In this document: one piece after another, positions 1 to 5,414 of the stretch
How the letters are laid out: the number at the start of each line of letters is the position of its first letter
Numbering within the stretch: the first letter of the stretch is position 1
Source of the DNA: Anaerolineales bacterium
GTDB lineage: Bacteria > Chloroflexota > Anaerolineae > 4572-78 > NAK82
DNA: 7,227 nt
Reading direction: 5' to 3'
NCBI GenBank assembly: GCA_024643945.1
Contig: JAHELX010000314.1
Span: 1-7,227, forward strand
Translations under genes and position numbers: made by a program
Notes under the pieces: generated by a model
What the model was told of the DNA's origin: nothing
Database searches by the model: none
The model's input: the letters and a program-made list of their open reading frames with translations, nothing else

Positions 1-956
1 CTGGAAGCTACCGCTTAGAAACGGCACTGGGTACCAGGAGCAGCGATCTGTGGGTCACATTACTCACCCGCCCGCGCGACTTCAATCCTCCAGACAAGCT
101 CCCTGCAAAATTGAATGCCTCCTTTAATGGAGAGATTGAGTTGCTGGGATATGAGGCCGACTTAGCTCCTACCTGGCCCGGTGATACTATCGAAGTCACC
201 ACGTATTGGCGCGCTTTGCGCACTATGAGTCGTGCCTATGCTGCCAGTTTCCATCTCCTTGATAACCAGATGAATGCATGGGGACAGATTGATCAGTTCA
301 TCGGTAGTCACTACCCAAACGTCCTTTGGGCACCAGGAGAGTTTGTGGAAGAGGTTTACGCATTCCAAATTGATAAACAGGCCTTGCCTGGTTTATACAA
401 TGTGGAATTCGGTGTTTATGATTACGAGGGTGGGATATTTCGATTTCTGCCCATTGTAATCGCCGGGCAATCGGAGCCAGTTGAGCATATTAGCTTGGGA
501 TATGTGCGAGTGATGGACCCTGCCAGAAATGAGGTACCTTCTCATCCATTAACGGTCGAGTTGGGAGGCCAGATTCAATTGCTGGGTTACGACTTGTCAT
601 CTGACCATTTGACTCAGGATGGGACTTTACACTTGACACTTTATTGGAAGGCGATTCGTACGCCTATGACTGATTACACCGTATTCACCCAGTTGATAGG
701 GCCCGATGGTTCAGTCTGGGGTCAAAAGGATAACCAACCCCAAGGAGGACGTTATCCAACCACTGCCTGGGCTTTACATGACAAAGTGGTGGATCGTTAC
801 GAGTTGGCACTGAGAGAGAATGCGCCTTCTGGCGAATATCAACTATTGGTTGGTATGTACAATCTGTCGACAGGACAGCGGTTGATTGCTATTGGTGAAG
901 ATGGAAAGCATTTTGCCGACGACGCTGTCCCGCTGGCGACGGTAGTTGTTAACTGA
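1..956 (+). CDS. C-terminal part of a beta-sandwich-repeat protein, probably the tail of a GT39-like glycosyltransferase (5' partial)
   Basis: The frame is open from the first full codon at position 3 to the TGA at 954-956, so the true start lies upstream; a TTG at 111 is internal. About 317 residues are visible, with no membrane segment. Two related units of about 110 residues can be seen, at about 123-465 and 555-890. Each begins with a G-x-I-x-L-L-G-Y strand, then has a Y-W-[RK]-A segment, a W-G-Q-x-D motif, Y-P…W, and ends in G-x-Y-x-(4)-G-[VM]-Y. The first visible residues (GSYRLE) resemble the end of a third, earlier unit. The same unit begins at the C-terminus of the glycosyltransferase at the window's right end (from about 7118), where it follows a GT39-like core, so this fragment is probably the tail of a similar enzyme. 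A separate secreted or anchored protein is possible. The unit's role is unknown; carbohydrate binding is only a guess. Base composition is clearly less GC-rich than the next gene. Confidence 0.75.
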   Translation, partial: GSYRLETALGTRSSDLWVTLLTRPRDFNPPDKLPAKLNASFNGEIELLGYEADLAPTWPGDTIEVTTYWRALRTMSRAYAASFHLLDNQMNAWGQIDQFIGSHYPNVLWAPGEFVEEVYAFQIDKQALPGLYNVEFGVYDYEGGIFRFLPIVIAGQSEPVEHISLGYVRVMDPARNEVPSHPLTVELGGQIQLLGYDLSSDHLTQDGTLHLTLYWKAIRTPMTDYTVFTQLIGPDGSVWGQKDNQPQGGRYPTTAWALHDKVVDRYELALRENAPSGEYQLLVGMYNLSTGQRLIAIGEDGKHFADDAVPLATVVVN

Positions 957-957
957 A

Positions 958-3204
958 ATGAGTAGGTTATTGACCAGCAGAGAGCATCTGATCAGACGTA
1001 TTGGGGGCGTAGGCTTGATTATTCTGATCGCCTATGCCTTGCGATTGCATGATCTGGCTGGTGACAGCCTGTGGGGCGACGAGATTTTCACCGCCACCCA
1101 GTCGCCGCTGCCGGTAGGTGAGCTGCTGCGCTGGACGGCGGGCGATATCCACCCGCCTGGTTATTACCTTCTTGTGGGGCGACTGGCCGACGGGTTGGGT
1201 TGGGCGCACCTGTCGCCCTCGGCGTTGACTGATTGGCTGTGGCGATTTTCGTCGGTGTTGGCGGGAGTGTTGGCAGTGGCTGTCACCTATCGTCTGGGAG
1301 CCCACCTGCTGAGCCGGCAGGTCGGCCTGGTCAGCGCACTGTTGCTGGCGGTGAGCCCGGTGGCAATCCAGTATAGCCAGGAAGCGCGTATGCATGAGTT
1401 ATTCCTTCTGGGGGTGACTCTCAGTACCTGGGCGCTGGCCCGGGCACTGGACAGTCCGGGTCAGTGGCGGCGGTGGCTGATCTACGCGCTGGCGACGGCC
1501 TTCAGTTTGTACACGGTATACCTGGCTTTCATAGTGCTGGCATCGCAAGCGGTCTGGGTAGTCGTTAGCCGCCCCCGGCCCGCGACCCCGCTCGCGCCAG
1601 GTGTGGGGCGGGGCAGCGGGGCAGGAAGCCGGGCCGGGCAGCCGCTAGCCGTTTGCCGTCAGTCTACAGTGCTTGGCTATCCGCTAACAGCTAACAGCTA
1701 TCGGCTGTTATGCTGGCTGCTTAGCATCGCCCTGGCTTTTGCCCTGTACTTGCCCTGGTGGCCGACGTTACTGGGCATTGTGACCCAACGGTTGGCGGTC
1801 GGTGGCGCGGAGGCCGGCGTCGGGTCACCGCTGGTGTTTTTGGTGAAGGCCGTCCATTCGCTGGGACCGGGCTCTGGATGGGTTACCTTGGTCTTCCTGG
1901 GACTATGGGGGATTGGTCTGCTAAGCACCGCGCGCCGGAAGCCATCCCTGGCTCTTTTCGGCGGGCTGTGGCTGCTGTTGCCCTTAGCGTTGCCTTTCGT
2001 ATTCCGGGACCCCCGCGCCTTGCATGTGCGTTACGCCTTTTTGCTGCCAGTCTACTTGCTCTTCGTGGCCCAGGGGGGCGTGGCGCTGGCGGCTGCCCGT
2101 CCCGGCTTCGCCGCGCGGGTCGGGAGGGGCTGGTGGCTGAGGGCTCGGGGCTGCCCCTCCCGGCTTTCTGACCCACTGCCCCGTCCTGCACCTGGCGCGA
2201 GCGGGGTCGCGGGACCGCACGCCACCTGCCCGTCCTGGCTCCGCCACGCGGGCCAGGGTGCCGCGCCGACAGGTGCAGGCAGGACGGAGCGCCGCGCGGG
2301 CCGGGGGCGGCTGAGTCCTGATTCCCCGATTCCCCCGGCCCGCACGGTGCAGCCGGGGCGGGCTGATTCCCTGAGTCCTGATTCCCTGAGTCCTGATTCC
2401 CCGAGTCCCCACCTCCTCCCTTATGCAGTTGCGTTGCTAGCCTTGGCGCTGGCCAGCCTGTTTTACCTGCCCGGCTATTACCGGCAGACCAAGCCCGACT
2501 GGCGTGGTGTGGGCTCCTATCTGGCAGCGCAGACGATCCCAGGCGACGTCATTGTGACCGGCCCGCTATTCGACGTGGGGCGTTATTTGGACTATTATTA
2601 CGATGGTCCGGCTGATTTGATGCCACCCGCACTGCTGGTGGCCAGCCTATCCGACCGTGTGGTCTCGATGCGGACCAGCGGCGGGCGCGTGTGGGCGGTG
2701 ACTCGTTTCCGGCCAGCGCCGATGGCTGCAGTCCAGAGTGTCCAGTTTCCTGGTTTGACTGTCTCAGAGCCGCTATTGCCTATCTACGAGCCGGACCTGC
2801 TGACGGCGGCGATGGTGGATCTGATGCAGCAAGCGGTGGCTGCCGCGCCTGGTTGGGCGGCTGAGATGTCGGCCGAGGGGGTGATGGACCCGGACCCGCT
2901 GGCGGCGCGGGCAGCGGCCTACCTTTTCCTGGGTGATGTTTATCGTGAGGCTGGACGTTTGCCGGAGGCAGTGGGCGCCTACGAAGCCATGGTGGCGGAT
3001 TACCCTGCCTCAGCGGGTGGATACGTGGTATTGGCTCGGGCTTACGAAGCGCTCGGGGAACCGGAGGCGGCAGTTGGGGCCTATCGGCAGGCGGTCGCTC
3101 TCAATCCGGCCTGGCAAGGAGCCCGTGCTGATGCGGCGGCCGCGCTGGCCGATGCCGGACATTGGGCCGAAGCCGCCCTGGCCTATCAAGCCATTATCAA
3201 GTGA
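958..3204 (+). CDS. GT39/PMT-like membrane glycosyltransferase with C-terminal TPR repeats and two repeat-built loop inserts
   Basis: This is a polytopic GT-C glycosyltransferase of 748 residues, expected to move a sugar from a polyprenyl-phosphate donor to an extracytoplasmic acceptor. After a first membrane helix (about 16-30) comes W-G-D-E (D41, E42), the family's loop-1 acidic motif. D-I-H-P-P-G-Y-Y follows (63-70), then S-Q-E-A-R (140-144). More helices follow up to about residue 505. A soluble stretch starting K-P-D-W-R-G precedes two 34-residue TPRs and one partial TPR (about 653-748). I chose ATG 958, one base after the previous stop; TTG 946 would add four residues and overlap that gene. 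No good Shine-Dalgarno is visible, so translational coupling is likely. Two stretches are unlike the family: residues about 205-251 and 378-487 are rich in Pro, Arg, Gly and Ser and are built from DNA repeats. The frame is unbroken. Acceptor and donor sugar cannot be inferred. Confidence 0.85.
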   Translation: MSRLLTSREHLIRRIGGVGLIILIAYALRLHDLAGDSLWGDEIFTATQSPLPVGELLRWTAGDIHPPGYYLLVGRLADGLGWAHLSPSALTDWLWRFSSVLAGVLAVAVTYRLGAHLLSRQVGLVSALLLAVSPVAIQYSQEARMHELFLLGVTLSTWALARALDSPGQWRRWLIYALATAFSLYTVYLAFIVLASQAVWVVVSRPRPATPLAPGVGRGSGAGSRAGQPLAVCRQSTVLGYPLTANSYRLLCWLLSIALAFALYLPWWPTLLGIVTQRLAVGGAEAGVGSPLVFLVKAVHSLGPGSGWVTLVFLGLWGIGLLSTARRKPSLALFGGLWLLLPLALPFVFRDPRALHVRYAFLLPVYLLFVAQGGVALAAARPGFAARVGRGWWLRARGCPSRLSDPLPRPAPGASGVAGPHATCPSWLRHAGQGAAPTGAGRTERRAGRGRLSPDSPIPPARTVQPGRADSLSPDSLSPDSPSPHLLPYAVALLALALASLFYLPGYYRQTKPDWRGVGSYLAAQTIPGDVIVTGPLFDVGRYLDYYYDGPADLMPPALLVASLSDRVVSMRTSGGRVWAVTRFRPAPMAAVQSVQFPGLTVSEPLLPIYEPDLLTAAMVDLMQQAVAAAPGWAAEMSAEGVMDPDPLAARAAAYLFLGDVYREAGRLPEAVGAYEAMVADYPASAGGYVVLARAYEALGEPEAAVGAYRQAVALNPAWQGARADAAAALADAGHWAEAALAYQAIIK
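1576..1643 (+). repeat. GC-rich 69-bp dispersed repeat, copy 1 (inside the GT39 gene)
   Basis: This 68-base stretch is the inverted counterpart of 2149-2217. Aligned by eye, 60 of 69 columns match, with one gap and eight mismatches; an uninterrupted 25-base identity covers 1579-1603 against 2189-2213. It encodes a Pro/Gly/Arg-rich, low-complexity part of the first loop insert. I do not recognise the repeat family. Confidence 0.85.
1672..1706 (+). repeat. Degenerate 7-bp tandem repeat in coding sequence
   Basis: Five consecutive heptads, each ending in GCT (AACAGCT twice, flanked by CTTGGCT, ATCCGCT and ATCGGCT), lie directly after copy 1 of the GC-rich repeat. Fainter heptad-like text continues on the left from about 1644. 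The array is translated in frame as the end of the first loop insert, just before a hydrophobic helix. Confidence 0.7.
2093..2124 (+). repeat. 32-bp direct repeat, copy A (second loop insert)
   Basis: This matches 2226-2257 in the same orientation at 27 of 32 positions, and all five differences are transitions. The core 'CGCCGCGCGGGYCGGG' recurs a third time at 2290-2305. It marks the left end of the second low-complexity insert of the GT39 gene. Confidence 0.75.
2149..2217 (-). repeat. GC-rich 69-bp dispersed repeat, copy 2 (inverted)
   Basis: This is the inverted copy of 1576-1643, with 60 of 69 aligned columns matching. It lies between the two copies of the 32-bp direct repeat. It is read through in frame as part of the second loop insert of the glycosyltransferase. 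Confidence 0.85.
2226..2257 (+). repeat. 32-bp direct repeat, copy B (second loop insert)
   Basis: Same orientation as 2093-2124, with five transition differences. The surrounding stretch is extremely GC-rich: 48 of the 60 bases at 2221-2280 are G or C. Confidence 0.75.
2311..2407 (+). repeat. CTGAGTC/CTGATTCC alternating tandem repeat, translated as LSPDS
   Basis: Three 15-bp units (CTGATTCCCTGAGTC) lie at 2363-2377, 2378-2392 and 2393-2407, the last with one change. A shorter block of the same words lies at 2311-2333, separated by a GC-rich spacer. Because 15 is a multiple of three, the array encodes a pentapeptide repeat (Leu-Ser-Pro-Asp-Ser) that ends the second insert just before the next membrane helix. 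Confidence 0.85.
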
Positions 3205-3280
3205 ATCAGCAAGCAGCAAATCTACAAACGCGAAAACCACCGAGAATTTGCCAATATGCCGATTTGTTGATTTGCTGATT
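3204..3280 (+). repeat. Imperfect inverted repeat (hairpin) in the GT39-flippase spacer
   Basis: The left arm at 3204-3222 pairs with the right arm at 3261-3280. Nine perfect pairs (AATCAGCAA with TTGCTGATT) sit at the base, followed by a further run with one bulge and two mismatches; the loop is about 38 bases. No T-run follows, so a Rho-independent terminator is not supported. The right arm ends just before the Shine-Dalgarno of the next gene, so folding could influence its translation (inference). Confidence 0.55.
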
Positions 3281-3284
3281 TGGA
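3245..3284 (+). repeat. 8-bp tandem repeat (GATTTGNN type)
   Basis: Five octads in register (AATTTGCC, AATATGCC, then three GATTTG-plus-two units) fill the second half of the 88-base spacer. The last unit, GATTTGGA, runs into the GGAGG ribosome-binding site of the next gene. It is not a CRISPR: the period is far too short and there are no spacers. Confidence 0.75.
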
Positions 3285-3287
3285 GGA
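3282..3287 (+). promoter_or_regulatory. Shine-Dalgarno (GGAGGA) deciding a TTG start
   Basis: GGAGG at 3282-3286 stands six bases before TTG 3293. It is the strongest ribosome-binding site in the window. It is the main reason to start the flippase-like gene at TTG 3293 rather than at the upstream in-frame ATG at 2933. Confidence 0.8.
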
Positions 3288-3292
3288 CCCCT

Positions 3293-4255
3293 TTGAATCG
3301 CAAACGTCTTTTCGACCTCCTCAAAATTGTGGTTAGCCTGGTGCTCATCGTCGTCATCTTGCGCAGCGTGAATGTCAATAAGGTGTGGGAAGTGGTGAGC
3401 AAGGCCAATCCCTGGTATCTGTTGGCGGTGCTGGTCGTGGTGATGGCAGGCGTCGCCCTGCGCGCATATCGTTGGCAAATCCTGGTGCACGATCAGGGGG
3501 TGAACGCCTCGTTGAGGGAACTGACCTCCCTCTGGTTTGTGAGCTTCCTCTTCACCAATTTGCTGCCCAGCGGCATCGGCGGCGATGCCATTAAAATGTA
3601 CGAGCTTTCTCGCAGCAGCGAGCGGGGGGCTGAGGCGGTCAGCAGTGTGCTGGTGGATCGCTTTATGGGCCTCTTCGCCTTGCAGGCCATCGGCCTGACA
3701 GCCCTCGCCTTTAGTTGGCGGCTGGTGCCCTCTGAGATCGTCATATTGACCGTAGCGGTCTTTGGGGCCAGCTTGCTCGCGGCCTGGGTAGTGTCGTACC
3801 GCCGTCTGTGGAACACGCTGGCCCGATGGGTGCCCCTATTCGACCGGCTGCTCTCGATCAAAGCCGTGGGCTCGCTGGTTACGTCGTTGCAGAGCTACAG
3901 TGGTCCAGCTTTGCTGCGGTCGTTTGGGGTAGGGGTGGCGTTTAACGTGCTCTTGATCGCGATGAATGTCCTCATCGGCACCGCGCTGGGGGCCGACCTG
4001 CGGCTGCCGTATTATCTGATCTTTGTGCCCATTACCTCCCTGGTGTTAATTTTACCCATCTCATTTGCGGGGCTGGGGGTGCGCGAAGGAACTTACGTGT
4101 TTCTTTTCTCACAGGTAGGGATGGCGCAAGAGGTTGCTTTGTCCCTGTCGCTGTTGGTTTACGTTTTGGGAACTGTGTCACCGGGGCTGGTGGGGGGAGT
4201 GATCTATTTGCTGCGCGGCACGCGCAGTTATGGGGAGGCTAAACAGCAGTTATGA
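3293..4255 (+). CDS. Flippase-like integral membrane protein (LPG synthase TM region / YbhN / AglD2 family)
   Basis: The product has 320 residues, the usual length for this family, with about eight hydrophobic segments and no soluble domain. After a short basic N-terminus (NRKR) the first helix begins near residue 10. Family hallmarks are L-L-P-S-G-I-G-G-D (P92, D98) followed by a short basic stretch, and P-I-S-F-A-G-L-G-V-R-E-G (255-266) near the C-terminus. Members are described as flippase-like or as the membrane half of lysyl-phosphatidylglycerol synthase; the aminoacyl-transferase half is absent here. Lying between two GT39-like enzymes and just before a polyprenyl-phosphate sugar synthase, it probably works with lipid-linked sugars, but transport is not proven for the family. 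The start is TTG 3293 with GGAGG six bases upstream. The frame is open back to 2933, but that part overlaps the TPR-coding frame and reads like no membrane protein. Confidence 0.88.
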   Translation: MNRKRLFDLLKIVVSLVLIVVILRSVNVNKVWEVVSKANPWYLLAVLVVVMAGVALRAYRWQILVHDQGVNASLRELTSLWFVSFLFTNLLPSGIGGDAIKMYELSRSSERGAEAVSSVLVDRFMGLFALQAIGLTALAFSWRLVPSEIVILTVAVFGASLLAAWVVSYRRLWNTLARWVPLFDRLLSIKAVGSLVTSLQSYSGPALLRSFGVGVAFNVLLIAMNVLIGTALGADLRLPYYLIFVPITSLVLILPISFAGLGVREGTYVFLFSQVGMAQEVALSLSLLVYVLGTVSPGLVGGVIYLLRGTRSYGEAKQQL

Positions 4256-4288
4256 GCCAGTGCGTATCCCGACACACAACGCGGTAGA

Positions 4289-4378
4289 CTAGCACCCTGT
4301 CAACCATGATTTGGCGAGTAAGAACAGTCGCCATAGGTGTCAAATGAACCAGTCAATGTAGCTTTGACAGGACACTAG
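4289..4378. mobile_element. 90-bp MITE-like element with 15-bp terminal inverted repeats
   Basis: CTAGCACCCTGTCAA at 4289-4303 is mirrored by TTGACAGGACACTAG at 4364-4378: 12 of 15 positions pair, and only the three bases next to CTAG differ. The terminal CTAG on both sides could be a 4-bp target duplication, though CTAG is itself palindromic, so this is ambiguous. Inside lie a six-base stem (TGGCGA 4312-4317 with TCGCCA 4328-4333) and a TGTCAAA/TTTGACA pair (4339-4345 with 4363-4369). It has no coding capacity. It may be a miniature transposable element, a decayed insertion-sequence end pair, or a structured RNA or regulatory palindrome. I cannot assign an IS family. Confidence 0.5.
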
Positions 4379-4400
4379 GGGCAGGCTGAGACTTGCAGCC

Positions 4401-4405
4401 AGGAG
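4401..4405 (+). promoter_or_regulatory. Shine-Dalgarno (AGGAG) of the GT2 gene
   Basis: AGGAG ends ten bases before ATG 4416, slightly far but acceptable. It supports this start, which places the N-terminal beta-strand and P-x-Y-N-E motif at the position normal for the family. Confidence 0.65.
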
Positions 4406-4415
4406 CGCGATTCTT

Positions 4416-5387
4416 ATGTGTGATCTTTCCGTTGTCTTACCCATCTACAATGAGTCCGAGAATATCCCCCAGCTGTACGCTGAACTGGTGCCCGTTCTAG
4501 AGGCGATGGGGTGTTCCTTTGAGGTCATCGCTGTAGACGACGGCAGCAGCGATAATAGCTTTCAAATGCTTAAAGACCTGAGTGCCTGTGATGATCGGTT
4601 GCGCGCCGTCCGCTTCCGGCGCAACTTTGGACAGACGGCAGCCTTCGCCGCTGGCTTTGCCCGTGCCCGGGGCGATGTGGTCATCACTATGGACGCCGAC
4701 TTGCAGAATGACCCGGCCGACATTCCCAAGATGTTGGCCAAAATGGACGAGGGCTACGACGTGGTTAGCGGCTGGCGGCAAGATCGCTGGAAAGAGGGGC
4801 TTTCGACTTTCTTCACGCGGCGTATCCCCTCTGCGACCGCTAACTGGCTCATTTCTAGGGTCACTGGTGTGTACCTGCACGATTACGGTTGTGCCCTCAA
4901 AGTCTACCGTGGCGACGTAGTGAGTGAAGTCCGGCTCTACGGCGACCTGCACCGCTTCATCCCGGCCATCGCCAGCTATTATGGCGTGCAGATCGCCGAG
5001 GTGCCGGTCAATTATCGGCCCCGCCAGTTTGGCCAGAGCAAATACGGCATAGGACGCACCATACGCGTGTTATTGGACCTGTTGACAGTTCGCTTCTTGT
5101 TGAGCTATTCCACCCGGCCTATCCACATCTTTGGCTTGTTGGGCTTCCTATCCGTGCTCCTGGGCGTGGGTATCGGCGCCTACCTGGTCGTCATCAAGTT
5201 CCTCTACGGCGCGGCTCTGGCCGAACGGCCGTTGCTCTTGTTCAGTATCCTGCTGGTGATGGTCGGCGTGCAGTTGGTGACCATGGGGCTGCTGGGGGAG
5301 ATGGTGGTGCGTACCTACTACGAGAGCCAGAACAAGGCCATTTACGCCGTGCGAGAGGAGTTGGGGGGAGCAGGGGTTGGAGATTAG
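4416..5387 (+). CDS. GT2 polyprenyl-phosphate sugar synthase (GtrB/DPM1-like)
   Basis: This is a family 2 glycosyltransferase of 323 residues, expected to transfer a hexose from a nucleotide sugar to polyprenyl phosphate on the inner membrane face. The GT-A fold opens with V-V-L-P-I-Y-N-E (6-13). V-D-D-G-S-S-D (40-46) binds the nucleotide, and M-D-A-D-L-Q-N-D-P (92-100) holds the metal-binding D-x-D (D93, D95). G-D-L-H-R-F-I-P and the Q-S-K-Y-G-I stretch are typical of the GtrB/DPM1/ArnC branch. Two C-terminal helices (about 238-259 and 271-293) match the two-helix GtrB layout. Whether the sugar is glucose, mannose or another cannot be read from the sequence. It follows a 160-base spacer, so it may have its own promoter, although no convincing one is visible. 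Its last codons and TAG stop lie in a 7-bp repeat array. It plausibly supplies donors to the flanking GT39-like enzymes. Confidence 0.92.
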   Translation: MCDLSVVLPIYNESENIPQLYAELVPVLEAMGCSFEVIAVDDGSSDNSFQMLKDLSACDDRLRAVRFRRNFGQTAAFAAGFARARGDVVITMDADLQNDPADIPKMLAKMDEGYDVVSGWRQDRWKEGLSTFFTRRIPSATANWLISRVTGVYLHDYGCALKVYRGDVVSEVRLYGDLHRFIPAIASYYGVQIAEVPVNYRPRQFGQSKYGIGRTIRVLLDLLTVRFLLSYSTRPIHIFGLLGFLSVLLGVGIGAYLVVIKFLYGAALAERPLLLFSILLVMVGVQLVTMGLLGEMVVRTYYESQNKAIYAVREELGGAGVGD

Positions 5388-5414
5388 AGAATAGAGAATA
5401 GAGATTAGAGAGTA
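5380..5414 (+). repeat. 7-bp tandem repeat (GAGAWTA) spanning stop codon, spacer and start
   Basis: Five heptads in register cover 5380-5414: four of GAGAWTA type (T, A, A, T at the variable site) and a final GAGAGTA. The TAG stop of the GT2 gene (5385-5387) spans units one and two. The array then fills the whole 27-base spacer and ends at the base before ATG 5415. Its AGAGAG next to the ATG is the only purine-rich stretch that could act as a ribosome-binding site, but it sits very close (two bases). Confidence 0.85.

Noticed and set aside
111..956. A complete gene starting at TTG 111
   Set aside because: The frame is open without a stop to the window's left edge, and the residues before 111 continue naturally into the repeat unit, so TTG 111 is internal.
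1984..2412. Minus-strand and alternative-frame open reading frames over the GC-rich insert
   Set aside because: High GC and repeats leave several frames open by chance. The products are Pro/Arg-rich with no family features, while the + frame continues a recognisable membrane enzyme on both sides.
958..3204. Pseudogene or frameshift caused by the repeat inserts
   Set aside because: The frame is continuous through both inserts, and family features and helices resume after each in the same frame, so the gene looks intact; activity is not shown.
3204..3284. Rho-independent terminator or CRISPR array
   Set aside because: There is no T-run after the hairpin and the stem is AT-rich and imperfect. 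The period of 8 bases without spacers is unlike a CRISPR; the 7-bp array at 5380-5414 is excluded for the same reason.
2933..3292. Extended N-terminus of the flippase-like protein from ATG 2933
   Set aside because: This part overlaps the TPR-coding frame of the upstream gene and does not resemble the family. A strong GGAGG six bases before TTG 3293 gives a family-sized protein.
4364..4393. Sigma-70 promoter using TTGACA at 4364-4369
   Set aside because: The -35 box is perfect, but no reasonable -10 is found 16-18 bases downstream, and the hexamer is part of the inverted repeat.
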